Below the pieces are notes generated by a model, which made no database searches, was not told where the DNA came from, and was given only the letters and a program-made list of their open reading frames with translations. A program made the translations under genes and the position numbers. DNA of 64,000 bases from Bathymodiolus brooksi (Eukaryota; Mollusca; Bivalvia; Mytilida; Modiolidae): positions 98,361,353 to 98,425,352 of the forward strand of contig OY804580.1 in the NCBI GenBank assembly GCA_963680875.1, read 5' to 3'. Every line of letters starts with the position of its first letter. Positions within the stretch are counted from its first letter, which is position 1. This document shows positions 12,101 through 20,230 of this stretch, in pieces.

Positions 12101-15100
12101 ACGGCTCTCTGAGAGGAATAATTATAAATTAATACATGGCCTTTTTCATATTGCCCTTGTTATCAGCACGAGACCTTGATATCGGCCCCGAGGGACGATT
12201 TCAGTCGAGGGCTGATGACAAGGGCAATATGAAAAAGGCCATGTATTAATCTATTTATCACATATTTTGCCATGGTAGATAACATGTTATTGCCCTCGTA
12301 AAATGTTATTGCCCCGGAGGCGAATAACACGTCGTATATTATGCTTTTATTACACATGCAAATTCGGCGTTATTTCAATAAAATATGTGATAATACTACA
12401 GCCAAGATTTAATGTGTGCAATATCTCGTATCTACGTGTATTATTTCATAGTTCTTAGCTGTTGCTTACATTCTGATATTTAGACCATAATAAGGTCAAA
12501 GGAAAAGACTGCATTTATGTTACAAGAGAAACATTCTTGTATATACGTATACAGTAATAGGTAAAAAGTCGTTCTGCACTAAAGTATTCATATAAAACCA
12601 TATTTTTTTTTTATTCTTGTCAAGTCATTTCTCATTCGATTTTCATGACATTTTCAGCATTAAAAGCAGAAATAAATATATGTAATTTTATTTCTACTTT
12701 TCCTTAAAACATGATTTTTTTTACATTAAATCTTACTATATAATCATATAAAATTTGGACGTCGAGAATTTAATTTGTGTTTAACTCAAATATGTTAGTA
12801 AATTAAAGTTAAAAAATACTTAAAAACAAACTCATATTAATTCTTCCTTTAAAGATAAAAATTCCGAGTGAATCGGATACGAAAAGACTGTTTTGAAAAT
12901 AAGTAGTTTTATATCAAATATACAAGGAAATATCTTAGTGAGGAAAAGACTTTTGACACGAATTGTATGATTATACCATCATATCAGCATATCTTTTAAA
13001 AAGCTTTGTAGCATCTGTTGAGAGCATCCAGGTAAAACTTTTTTTAAAAGAGTAAGTAGAACACCATCAACTCTAAACTGTTTAAGTTTGAAGATCAGAC
13101 CCTCGTGCCATACTTTATCAAAAAACTGGACAAACGTCTTCGCCTTCCTCTAAAGATTTGCAGTGACGTTACGCGCGCTATTGGTGATACTTTGACTAAA
13201 TAGAACATGAAATAAGTAAAACGAATATAGATTTTTTTTAGATTGATGGATTTTTATTTCCGATACATGCTTTTATAGGGAATTATACGAATATTTGTTT
13301 TATTATATTAGATTAGGTTTATTTTTGCTTTTGAAAACGAATTTATTGGAAGAAAACGTCGTTAACACACAATTTTCTCATGTAACGCGTTGCAAAATAT
13401 CGGTATGTCTTTTACATTTTTCTCAGTAAAAACCTAAAAATACGTTTTTCGGACCATTTTTTTGGTGGGACTGGAAGCAGAGTCAGCGTGTTCTATGACT
13501 CCATTAACGATTTCGGATTAAAGCAATGCTTGAAGGAAAAAATCGGTAAGTTTATGGAAAGAAAAGAACGTAACGCTGAAGGAAAAACATCTGCATTGCC
13601 AAATACCAAGCTTTATTTCAGCTATGTTTTACAAAATTTTCACAAAAAAAGTATACATATCAAATGTTATTATCTTCAAAAACGAACTCAAAAATGATTT
13701 TTTTAAAAGCAAGGTAAAAAATATTCCTAAAGGAGTAAGGTCAACAAAATGTCCAGTTGCAACTTGACGTAAACAAACCACGAAGTATAAAACTTTACAC
13801 ATTCGAAACTAGATTTTTCGCTCATATTTCGTGCTAAATCCAAATAACGAAAAATGTTCATTTTCAGTGGCCGAGATTGAAATTAACAAACTTGATTTCG
13901 GATAAAAATTACGATTTCTACGTAAAATTGTAGAAGGTTACCCAATTTGTCCAGTAAACGTTTTTTCTTATCGACGGCAAATTAACGTCGCGCTACTTAC
14001 TAAAAAAATCGAAGCTAAAAACAAATAAACGATATATTTAAACTTGAAAAACAACAAACAAAAGAGCGAAAACAAAATACCAAAATATACCAAACCTGAA
14101 ACAATAACGGTGTGTTTCCGCTTACTCAAACGACCCTAATTAAAAATGAAATCATGACCTTAATTTTTGTTTGTGTCATTTTTGAACAACCATTGCAAAA
14201 AAGAATGTGTGCATTGTAGAAACTATAATTATATAATAGTTAAAATAAAATCCCAAAATATATAAATATGAAAATTAAAGATGTGAACTGAATTATTTTA
14301 ATTTTAATTTCACTAGATTATACATAAGATATTACGAGAAATTTTCAAGAATACAACGTATACAGTCAATCAATAAACAAACAGAATATGATAATCTCGT
14401 TTTAGAGCAAGATATACTTTCAAAGAAAAAATGATAAAGTACAGTCACATAACATAAACAATAAATAAATACTAAAAGGGAATACAAACGAAATAAATAA
14501 GCAAACAAACAAACATTGAAATAAACACCTAAAGGAAAACACCAACAACACAAATATATACCAGCAAGCCAAAATAAAATAAATATCAATAAAAACAAAA
14601 GGTGAAATTCCGAAATAAAGAACAATACATCAAAGCACACCCACACCACCTCCATCCTAACCAAACCCACGGTATGCAACGGACACAAATAAGGAAGAAA
14701 AAAAATGAATAAGAAGACGCGAAACGTTCTTTTCAATGTTAATTATGTGTAACGTCAAGTGTCACCAACATCGCGCGTAACGTCAGTGGTGGTGGTAGTT
14801 ATGGTGTTTACCGCCACTTTAAGCCATATTTCAGTTATATAGTGGCGGTCTAAAGATTTGCAGGTTTCATAAATTATTGTTATTAATTGATTTATTGTTG
14901 AGTAAGTTTTCTTAAGTCTGGATTGTGATTATATGGTTAATTTAATTTTCGTAGTTTACTGCTTTCGATATTTATATTAAATCACTTTCTACTGAAGTGT
15001 GGGTTCCAGGAGAGAAATGTATTTATAGTATAGTTACCCTTGAATTCCGAATATCGACAAAAAATCACGAGCAACCGAACAACGTAGTAATATCACGAAT

Positions 15101-15886
15101 GAGGGTTAGCTCAGTCGTGCACATGAGTGAATTTTCATCGTTGTTTGGCTACGAGTGATTCATTTTAAGTTCGCAATGTCATAGTAATATTGTCTATTAC
15201 GTATATATTGCGCTTTTATTTGCGCTTATAAAAGACGTTTAATTCGACGACGCTCAATCATATTTTCTATAGTATATACATAAAGTTGACGATATGACAT
15301 TGGTGTAATGGCTACAATCATACTAAAACTATTGGAAATAAGCTGAAATGTTTTCGTAGGTTATCATTGGTTGACAATTCGCAACATATAATTGAGTTGT
15401 ATAAGAATTTCAATCAATGATTAAATTAAGTTTTATATTTAGATGATTTTTAATTTTTTGAATCACTTGTATGATTGCTGATATATTTTTATCCCAAGTA
15501 TATTTTATCTTTTACCTTTAACAAGAGATATTGTAACAGTTACGGTTTAATTTGGTTTTATTGCTTGTCAAATATATATGAAAAATAAGCATTTATTACA
15601 TAAATGTTCGTTTCCAGTGAAATAAAACCGGACGCCACAGTGCGTTGTGCGCACTATATTGTATATCTACGTTTGTATTTAGACAGGAGCATCAAACGCT
15701 TTATCATGACTGTTTTTGTGAAATATTTCCCTTATCATATTTTGACATTACCTTGAGTACTGTCGTGACGTTATGCATCCCTAGGGTATCAGTTGTCGAC
15801 GAATACGTGTAATGATGATCGTATCCTGCTTCATAGTGGAAACCAGTCGAAGATCCAATTAGCATCAACGTTATTAGAACTAACAT
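91..15886 (-). CDS. Large lipid transfer protein-like gene, 5' part (gene-level entry)
   Basis: This is a minus-strand gene assembled from short exons at 15886-15752, 10254-10218, 9025-8905, 2782-2731, 2288-2188, 1709-1612 and tentatively 136-91. From 10254 leftward the phases chain without conflict (1-2, 2-0, 0-1, 1-0, 0-2). One or more exons are missing between 15752 (phase 0) and 10254 (phase 1). The product starts with a signal peptide. It then reads like the N-terminal beta-barrel of large lipid transfer proteins (vitellogenin, apolipophorin, MTP): a YDHHYTYSS strand, then [18 protein letters not shown] followed by an IKKALVG helix. Such proteins are secreted or ER-lumenal carriers of lipid. 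The introns hold a 3.8-kb transposon, MITEs and SINEs. The family call rests on pattern recognition only. The gene continues left of base 1. Confidence 0.62.
137..1611. other. Intron sequence, no gene seen
   Basis: AT-rich intron of the minus-strand gene. Around 310-352 is one end of a TA-flanked MITE-like repeat (TCAAACCT near an AAGGGTACC box) without a recognisable partner end. Short ORFs here (for example 723-959 on the plus strand) are AT-rich and show no protein pattern. Confidence 0.4.
1612..1709 (-). CDS. 98-nt exon of the lipid-transfer-like gene
   Basis: Acceptor TTATTTGCAG ends at 1710 and donor GTAAGG starts at 1611. Phase 0 in, phase 2 out, reading [20 protein letters not shown], then [12 protein letters not shown]. 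The D-x-S-G-x-V-x-x-I pattern resembles the strands that follow the helical start in large lipid transfer proteins. Phase 0 in agrees with the preceding exon at 2288-2188. Confidence 0.68.
2036..2142 (+). mobile_element. SINE family A, 5'-truncated copy
   Basis: Contains the shared 3' core: CTCCGGGTACTCCGATTTG, a TTCCACCAATGAAACT box, then GCCACGATATAACT and GAAAGTGGCGTTGAACACCA. The tRNA-like head is missing. Confidence 0.7.
2188..2288 (-). CDS. 101-nt exon of the lipid-transfer-like gene
   Basis: Acceptor TTTTTTAG ends at 2289; donor GTTAGT starts at 2187. Phase 1 in, phase 0 out, reading [19 protein letters not shown] and then [15 protein letters not shown]. The alternating polar and hydrophobic pattern suits beta strands of the lipid-transfer barrel. 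A truncated SINE starts 46 bases beyond the donor. Confidence 0.65.
2472..2647. mobile_element. TA-flanked MITE, copy 1 (Tc1/mariner-like)
   Basis: The 176-bp element has terminal inverted repeats: left CGGTGAAACCGGTCTAAACT, right end the reverse complement of TGGTGAAACCTGTCTAAACT. It is flanked by TA on both sides (2470-2471, 2648-2649), the usual Tc1/mariner target. There is no coding capacity. Related copies lie at 5023-5189 and 25033-25200. Confidence 0.75.
2731..2782 (-). CDS. 52-nt exon of the lipid-transfer-like gene
   Basis: Acceptor TTTCTTCAG ends at 2783; the donor is GTTTGT from 2730. It reads [17 protein letters not shown] in phase 0 and leaves one base (phase 1). Incoming phase 0 matches the exon at 9025-8905, so the two can be joined directly across an intron of about 6.1 kb that holds the 3718-7522 transposon. 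The joined reading continues with no stop. Confidence 0.62.
2880..3712. other. Intron sequence, no gene seen
   Basis: Continuation of the minus-strand gene intron between the exon at 2782 and the DNA transposon at 3718. Short overlapping ORFs on both strands near 3142-3452 lack a protein pattern and I see nothing else. Confidence 0.4.
4090..4200. repeat. Subterminal repeated motif GTGTACGGT(T/A)T
   Basis: Copies occur near 4129, 4150 and 4181, with a degenerate one near 4001 (ACCCGTACA). The inverse form AAACCGTACAC or a close variant recurs near the other end (7036-7075 and 7095). Clustered subterminal motifs in opposite orientation at the two ends are usual transposase-binding sites in class II elements. 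Binding is inferred. Confidence 0.5.
4228..4635 (+). repeat. 34-bp tandem repeat, 12 copies
   Basis: The unit begins GATGGATATCCACCAC and ends TGCTATTACT, repeating with period 34 and very few changes until the last three copies. It starts directly after a splice-acceptor-like tract (TTTTTTGCAG). Each unit encodes [10 protein letters not shown] and then TGA. The last, divergent copy ([11 protein letters not shown]) reads on into the ORF that follows, so the array is an amplification of the start of that ORF. Confidence 0.9.
4607..4939 (+). pseudogene. Transposon-borne zinc-finger-like ORF, decayed
   Basis: Reading starts at ATG 4607 in the last tandem copy: [18 protein letters not shown], then [11 protein letters not shown]. 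The spacing CxxC with a following H/C pair (C-Y-Y-C, H-T-C-D-F-H) looks like a C2H2 or related zinc-binding finger at the N-terminus. The chain then becomes beta-rich ([28 protein letters not shown]). It ends at a TAG at 4937. In another frame the sequence [18 protein letters not shown] continues to 5020, where a MITE is inserted, so the original ORF was longer. It is probably the N-terminal exon of the element's own protein. I do not recognise the family. Confidence 0.5.
5023..5189. mobile_element. TA-flanked MITE, copy 2
   Basis: Ends CAGTGAAGCCTATCTTGA and the complement of CGGTGGAACCTGTCTTATG are inverted repeats, with TA at 5021-5022 and 5190-5191. The element is nested in the 3718-7522 transposon and interrupts its coding remnant. 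Confidence 0.68.
5326..6140 (+). repeat. Repeat of about 150 bp in tandem, four copies
   Basis: Copies start near 5326, 5479, 5911 and 6066, each with CGACCAATCAGAA(A/G)CAAGT, a CCATGTTTGAAGT box, a CTATACATCATTCCTACC box and a final TTAGTAGTTTCTGAGAAGAT. The fourth is incomplete. The second is split by a 269-bp MITE. I have seen similar motifs as non-coding repeats in molluscs; I know of no function. Confidence 0.75.
5606..5874. mobile_element. 269-bp MITE with CTTAG target duplication
   Basis: Both ends carry inverted GGG(G/A)(T/C)GACCATTTGATTT followed by an AGGAAGATTTT box, and the centre is AT-rich. CTTAG flanks it (5601-5605, 5875-5879). The neighbouring unit of the 150-bp repeat shows the empty site, GGCTTAGTAGTTTCT, which supports these boundaries. 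Confidence 0.8.
6449..6628. mobile_element. 180-bp TIR element, CAGG-CGGATCCAGG family, AAAGC TSD
   Basis: The left end CAGGCGCGGATCCAGG and right end CCTGGATCCGTGCCTG are inverted. A further inverted block of G/C-rich GGGGCGCAC follows. AAAGC is duplicated at 6444-6448 and 6629-6633. It is the same TIR family as the 942-bp element at 21359-22300 and has no coding capacity. Confidence 0.78.
6640..6775 (-). mobile_element. tRNA-headed SINE fragment (tRNA pseudogene)
   Basis: On the minus strand the head reads TTTAACTCAGTTGGTAGAGC (A-box) and GGGGTTCGATCCCAG (B-box in a perfect T-stem). The acceptor stem does not pair (CTCGGGA against TCTCCTT), the D-stem has a mismatch, and the anticodon loop is irregular, so this is not a working tRNA. 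The 180-bp TIR element at 6449-6628 is inserted in its downstream part. Confidence 0.65.
7528..8904. other. Intron sequence, no gene seen
   Basis: AT-rich intron of the minus-strand gene, with poly-A/T tracts and no recognisable repeat or exon. I looked for a phase 0-0 exon here and found none that was convincing. Confidence 0.4.
8905..9025 (-). CDS. Exon of the lipid-transfer-like gene (vitellogenin-N-like segment)
   Basis: Acceptor TAG is at 9028-9026 and donor GTATTT at 8904, phase 2 in and 0 out. It reads [20 protein letters not shown], then [20 protein letters not shown]. In vitellogenin, apolipophorin and MTP a strand with a hydrophobic-acidic pattern is followed by a P-E-(D/E) turn and then (N/I)xK(R/K)(G/A)(L/I)(V/A), where the chain turns into the amphipathic helix. 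This exon has that pattern and is the best family evidence in the gene. A SINE lies only about 12 bases upstream of the acceptor. Confidence 0.7.
9038..9304 (-). mobile_element. SINE family A, near full length
   Basis: On the minus strand it starts with the tRNA-like head (CGTGATCGTATGGTAGTTG, then a degenerate GTTCG-like B-box). It passes through the CTCGATACAACATTATGTGA-type middle and ends in the shared core GTGGCGTTAAACACCATAA. Confidence 0.8.
9550..9801 (+). mobile_element. SINE family B (GGGTGGCTCAATGAG head), full length
   Basis: The head GGGTGGCTCAATGAGTTAGG carries an A-box and a self-complementary TAGGTAGTTGGATTACCTA arm. The middle is AAAAGGTGCACTCGACTCG and the core is CACCACTAAAACTGGTCGCC to GAAAGTGGCGTTAAGCAC, with an ATCAA-repeat tail. 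The last 100 bases are the same core as family A although the head differs. Confidence 0.82.
10218..10254 (-). CDS. 37-nt exon of the lipid-transfer-like gene
   Basis: The exon follows a polypyrimidine tract and CAG acceptor at 10257-10255 and ends at donor GTATGT (10217). Only one frame is open, phase 1 in and phase 2 out, reading [11 protein letters not shown]. The outgoing phase 2 is exactly what the next exon at 9025 needs, and the join makes an isoleucine codon. It is too short to be found by ORF length. The phase match and the aromatic, charged composition are the support. Confidence 0.55.
10470..10690 (+). repeat. Interspersed repeat family R1
   Basis: Carries the recurring blocks GAAGATACCAAAGGAAT, GGACAAACAACGATCTACAA, CACGAACCCCACTAAAAATC and GGTGCTCCGGAAGG. 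About a dozen diverged copies occur in the window in both orientations, none with an intact long ORF. The element type is unknown to me. Confidence 0.7.
10904..10981. repeat. Perfect-arm hairpin of about 78 bp
   Basis: Arms GAGGACGTTTCTCAGTCA and its complement flank a 15-20 base loop with one or two imperfections. It stands alone next to the 46-bp tandem array. Confidence 0.75.
11068..11350 (+). repeat. 46-47-bp tandem array, six copies
   Basis: Each unit holds GTTTCTGGATTGTCCATTC, then TTGATTGCCCCTTCGG and TTTTCTCAAAC. The same block occurs singly in copies of repeat R1 at 17935, 20045, 45920 and 46315, so the array is a local amplification of a segment of that family. ORFs through it on both strands are repeat artefacts. 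Confidence 0.88.
11490..11758 (+). mobile_element. SINE family A, full length
   Basis: Head CGTATGGTAGTTGGATTTAC with B-box GAGTTCGAACCC, the CTCGATACAGCATTTTGTGG middle, core CTCCGGGTACTCCG and GCCACGATATAACTGAAAT, ending GCGTTAAACATCATAAA. Confidence 0.82.
12129..12249. repeat. 121-bp fold-back palindrome
   Basis: The arms TTAATACATGGCCTTTTTCA and its exact complement continue through ATTGCCCTTG. The centre has a smaller inverted CGGCCCCGAGGG block. Flanking copies of ATGTTATTGCC and a TCACATATTTT inverted pair extend the structure to about 12390. Confidence 0.82.
12984..13135 (-). pseudogene. Non-LTR retrotransposon reverse transcriptase fragment
   Basis: The minus frame reads [20 protein letters not shown], then [17 protein letters not shown]. 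The pattern (A/F)FD(K/R)VWHxGLxxKL with the following (G/D)xxLLxxL is the conserved palm segment after the first catalytic Asp in jockey/CR1-type LINE reverse transcriptases. It is only about 50 codons long, a dead 5'-truncated remnant, and has no neighbour of the same element. Confidence 0.72.
13200..14795. other. AT-rich intron with strand-asymmetric tract
   Basis: No exon was recognised. The tract around 14440-14720 is strongly A/C-rich on the plus strand, so the complement stays open for 134 codons as a run of F, L, C and Y. I judge that ORF spurious. Confidence 0.4.
14801..14850 (-). mobile_element. SINE core fragment
   Basis: Only the 3' core remains: complement of GGTGTTTACCGCCACTTT followed by ATATTTCAGTTATATAGTG. 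Confidence 0.65.
14860..15740. other. Intron 1 of the lipid-transfer-like gene
   Basis: Only a short piece of repeat R2 (GTGCGCACTATATTGTATAT near 15645-15670) was recognised. The exon needed to join 15752 to 10254 was searched for here and not found. Confidence 0.4.
15752..15886 (-). CDS. Exon 1: signal peptide and first beta strand of the lipid-transfer-like gene
   Basis: ATG is at 15886-15884. The 45 codons begin [15 protein letters not shown], a clean hydrophobic signal peptide with a small-residue cleavage region, followed by [15 protein letters not shown]. Large lipid transfer proteins typically begin their mature chain with F..G..Y.Y.Y, which fits. The exon ends AAG with donor GTAATG at 15751, in phase 0. 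Codons after the donor stay open for a while but lose sense. No preceding 5' UTR exon or promoter could be placed. Confidence 0.6.
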
Positions 15887-16208
15887 TATGTTTTCTCTTA
15901 TTCTTCCATTCTTACTCGTTGAATTATCTTATACCAGTGTACATCAGGAAGTCAAATGAAAATCGTACCTGGTCGGTTAATATTTGTTTAGCTTATCTTT
16001 TGAGAGCTAGTTTTTAAGAAGCCTTCAATAATAAAATGTTCCCTTCTTTAGTTTTTGAGATAGCTGAGTTTTAAACATTATTGAAATAAGATAAAGAGAT
16101 AGATTTAAATATTGATTTAATTCGTGTATTTCTTCCATACAAAACAATGCAAATTGTAACAAATATGATAAGTATTCTCACTGTTTATTTTGATCTAGAT
16201 TTAGGTTT

Positions 16209-16382
16209 TATGGTGTTTAGAGCCACTTTCAACACTATTTCAGTTACATCGTGGCGGTCAATTTTGTTGGTGGATAAAACCGGAGTACCCGGTGTACCCG
16301 GTGAAAACCACCGACCTGCCACAAGTCACACACGAACTTTATCACGTAATGTTGTACACCTCGCCCTGAGCGGGATTCGTGT
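16209..16382 (-). mobile_element. SINE family A, truncated
   Basis: Complement of TTATGGTGTTTAGAGCCACT and TTGTTGGTGGATAAAACCGG. It includes a local duplication of the GTACCCGGTG block and keeps part of the B-box region. Confidence 0.75.
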
Positions 16383-16601
16383 TTATTTTGGAAATTGTGA
16401 GAAAACGATTTTTTTAAATTTTTTCCTTTGTTTTTTTTTATAAATGGGTAATTAACTTTTTTCATAGATCTATATCACCTGGGTTATTACAAAATAATGT
16501 TTATAAGTTTGAAATACGAATTTTGACTTTGATTTCATATTAATAATTACAACAACAGAAACATATATTGGAATCTTTGTCTGTGTTGTGTCAAGTTTAT
16601 G

Positions 16602-16752
16602 GATTATGGTGTTTAACGCCACTTTCAACAATATTTCAGTTATATAGTGGCGGTCAGTTTTATTGGTGGAGGAAATCGAAGTACCCAGAGAAAACTATCG
16701 ATCTGTCGCAAGTCACTGACAAACTTTATCACATAATGTTGTATCGAGTAAC
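16602..16752 (-). mobile_element. SINE family A, truncated
   Basis: Complement of GATTATGGTGTTTAACGCC through TATCACATAATGTTGTATCG. The tRNA-like head is missing. It has the same orientation as the copy 220 bases upstream. Confidence 0.78.
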
Positions 16753-17799
16753 TGTGTCATGTTTAAGACATAGATCAACTGTCATTGCCTACTATGTCAA
16801 TTTGTATGCATGAACCTATGACAACACTAATAGGCCAGTAAACAATGTAGTTGATTGGATGTATTTCACTATCAGAATAGCCAATGAAAAATGTGTGCAC
16901 GGACATAAATATCTGAATGTACTAAATAAGGAAGAAAATGAAATTTTTATAATATTTTTGCTCTTTTGATCACAATGATTTAGTTAAATACAACTTTCGC
17001 TGATATATTCCAACGATCTCTGTATACTTTGTCATGGCAAAATAGTGTCTGGATATACATGTACGGCAACTCATCGTTAATTCCCAGCATAAAAAAAATA
17101 AAAAATAAATCCAGGTTTTTAATACTTTCGTGTTGTATGTAGGTAGATCGTGTAATATTTGTAGGTGTCATTTTTTTTCTAGATTATAAAAGCCATATTC
17201 ATTTCCACTCACACAGATCACATACTATCACTAGAAGTAACGACAACGTAAACATGAACAGTACAATAGCAAGGCCACAGATGAGTATATATTAATCATT
17301 GACCAATTTCTAAATCTTTTTATATGTGATTTTCTTTTCAAGTGACATCTGCTTAAGCCTTTGTCATTTGTAACAAATTACACAGATAGATGTCAGAATA
17401 GGGGGCTAAATATTATACAAAGAAACTTGAACAACTAATTATTCATTTTCTGTAATTTATTATCTCATCTAGACCCACCAATGTCACTTAATTAGAACCA
17501 AATTATTCTGATAAAAACGTAACTAAGTTTATATTTTAAAATATCTTAATTGTCAAGATAAAATTCGCGCTGATAAATGCACCTTGTCTGTTTTTTATTG
17601 ACTTAAACGGAAAACGTTTCATACATACACAAGACAAACAATATGTGCCTATTAAAAAATTCAATACTATGTTTCAAATCAGACCTCTTGACGACAAATA
17701 TTTTAAACGAAAATTCAAAAGATACCCTTAACAAGGTTACGTTACTCCTCGGTAGAAGTCGTAGTTACAAAAATTCTACGTTCGTCATGGTAATGGATG

Positions 17800-18060
17800 T
17801 TTGCGTGAGCACCTGGATGCACCACCTGTTTTTTTTAGGGATCCGTGCTGCTCATTTCTGTTTAGTTTTCTGTATTGTATTGTATTTTTTGCTTTGTTTG
17901 TCTTCGTCTTGTGTGCACAATGTTGTTGATGTCTCTAGATTGTCCAACCTTCAATACCCGTTCGATTTTCTCTAGCATTTGTTCAAGCCTTTAAGCAACA
18001 TGCTTGTCTTCGTGTATTTGTCTCTTGAAGTGTAATATGGTTTCTCTTAACCCGCAGCCC
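17800..18060 (-). repeat. Interspersed repeat R1, degraded
   Basis: The complement carries the recurring GGACAATC / CGAAGACAAACAAAG blocks and one copy of the 46-bp unit seen as a tandem array at 11068. ORF 17643-17975 arises from it and is not a gene. Confidence 0.5.
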
Positions 18061-18287
18061 CGGTGTACTAATTTGTTAAGCTTTAATTTTGTTAATAAGA
18101 TGCTTCTGATGTTCTTTTTGTTTCACATTTTTATCTTTTGTTTTTAGAAAGAGGAAAGCCATCGTTTTTTTATATAAATGTAGACGTATATATATTTATT
18201 TTAAACAATCCTCGTCTATTTACCTACTGGTTTGGTCGAACATTTCGTAGGAAGCAGTTATATAGTGCGAATTGCATGAAAGCACGT

Positions 18288-18333
18288 TTCCCGTGAAATA
18301 TAGTATAGGTTTCCCGTGAAATATAGTATAGGA
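18288..18333 (+). repeat. 23-bp direct duplication
   Basis: TTTCCCGTGAAATATAGTAT plus AGG occurs twice back to back without change. Confidence 0.85.
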
Positions 18334-18998
18334 CCGGAAGTGAATATTAAAGTACATATCATTGCTATGCAAGCAAGAAGAAAAAAGAACACGAGTTCAA
18401 ATTTCTGATTGTTCAGATGTCTTTGTATATATCCGAGGTTTCAATGTATTTTTTATTTCTTCAATCAAGCAACCGAATTAACTTTACAAACAAATATAGC
18501 AATATTGAAAGAGTTGTCAACTGAAAAATAAACACAACAACATCCGGTATTGATTGCATGAAAGGCATGAACATCTCGGTGCCCTGGCAAATGGTGAAAT
18601 GTTGAAAATGGTTTTGCATGTTTGGCGTGTGTGTAATGGTGTTTAAATGGGGAATGAGGAATTGTGAATAGAAAATAGTTTACTGCAAAACAGTTTTGCA
18701 CTACTCGTAACTAAAGCAAAAAGTAAATGGTGGAACATGAATGTGAGATACTTTATTACTCAAAGGAAATGGTATATCTTGCCTGTATGGTATCATTGTA
18801 AATGGCATAACTGCATTTTAATTTGATACTATTCCCTATGAGAAATATTTTAATTACTTTTGTTTTACAACAGAACTACATTGTTTAATAAACATGTAGG
18901 ACTCAAATCGAGCTTCTCTTCTCTCACTTACAGCTAGTTTTTTTGTTCACTCTTGGTGCAAACTTTTTTTGGTGAAACTCTATGCCCATCTTTACAGG

Positions 18999-19252
18999 GG
19001 TCGTCGTGGTCGTGATCGTGTGGTAGTTGGATTTACAACTACCTGTACAATACTAGCAGTGCCTATCACCACTAGCGTCGTGAGTTCGAATCCTGCTCAT
19101 GGCGAGGCGTACTCGATACAACATTATGTGACAAAGTTTGTCAGTGATTTGCGACAGGTCGGTGGTTTTCTCTGGGCGCTCCGGGCTCTTCCAATAAAAC
19201 TGAGCTCCACAATGTAACTGAAAAGTTGTTGAAAGTGGCGCTAAACATCATA
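18999..19252 (+). mobile_element. SINE family A, full length
   Basis: Head GGTCGTCGTGGTCGTGATCG and TGTGGTAGTTGGATTTACAA (A-box region), B-box GTGAGTTCGAATCCTG, then the middle and shared core ending GTGGCGCTAAACATCATA. It is the best-preserved copy in the window and a good reference for the family. Confidence 0.85.
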
Positions 19253-19354
19253 GCCATGACCTTAACCCATCTTTACAATATTGTAAGATCATATGTAATT
19301 TTGATGTATAGTACTTTGCTGTTATTTTTCATAAGCATTATTTCCTTCCAGAGA

Positions 19355-19570
19355 AATCTGAAGGTATCAAATGGATAATCAGAGGGGTTAAATTGAAGGT
19401 CAACCAATGAAATGGCCAACAAAAGAGGACAAACATGCAAACAATGATCCACAAAACAGTACACAGAAAACGAACCCCAATAAAATCTGGGGAGAAGGCT
19501 AAGCAGTTACTGCTTCAATGGATGTTGCCTCCACCACGTTAACACAATACATGAAGGACGAATTAGGAAA
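19355..19570 (+). repeat. Interspersed repeat R1
   Basis: Blocks GAAGGTATCAAATGGATAAT, ACAATGATCCACAAAACAGT and CGAACCCCAATAAAATCTGG. The minus ORF 19499-19762 lies across it and is rejected as a gene. Confidence 0.6.
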
Positions 19571-20019
19571 TGTAACGTCCATAGAACAAGTAATGCATAT
19601 ACCCATCATATTCCCCCTAGCTCCATCTGACGGTGGCGCTAGATTCGCTAGATGACTGCCTGTTACTCCTGTAGCATATGAGCTCAATCCAATCAGTTGC
19701 GTTATAAGATGAAATATCCTACTTATGATGACAATGCCTGGGAATGGTAGTCTTTTACACATTATTATGGATTTGCTTTATTATTACCATTCATGTGCGG
19801 ATTCCAACGTGAGTCACCAAACGCCTCCTCCCCTCTAAAACCGGTAAGTGGTCGGTTGCCGATTATCTGTTGTTAAATCAGTGACAATATTATTTTCGCT
19901 ATAACCATTTTCATTCTTGATAAAAAAAATATTCAAACTATAAGATGGGAACAAACAACTTAAAAATATCACAATCTGATCGAGAAAGCAATCACAACTT
20001 AAGAGTATTCAAATATATA

Positions 20020-20230
20020 ATAGATAAATAAAAGAAAACCGAAAGGACTATCAAGAATGGACAATCGAGCGACATTGGCGACAATGGACACAAGACACAA
20101 AACGAAAACAAACAAAACAAAAAACACAACACAGAAAACTAAAAACATGAGCAACGCGGACTCCACCAATAAACCGGGAGTGAACCCAGGTGCTCGACAA
20201 AATTAGCAGTTCCTGTTTCTTAAAAGATTC
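20020..20230 (+). repeat. Interspersed repeat R1, variant
   Basis: Contains AACCGAAAGGACTATCAAGA, ACTCCACCAATAAACCGGG and GAACCCAGGTGCTCGAC, followed by the TACTCATATTCAAATC end seen in the copies at 45111 and 46030. Confidence 0.6.

Noticed and set aside
13488..13697. Plus ORF beginning [13 protein letters not shown], possible exon
   Set aside because: A donor-like GTAAGT is present but there is no convincing acceptor or family, and it lies within an intron of the opposite gene.
14332..14736. 134-codon ORF on the minus strand, very hydrophobic
   Set aside because: The plus strand is a long A/C-rich tract, so the complement lacks stops by composition. It has no helix spacing or motif beyond F/L/C/Y runs.
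19499..19762. 87-codon minus ORF
   Set aside because: It lies across a copy of repeat R1, with no motif, and the same region in other R1 copies is not open.
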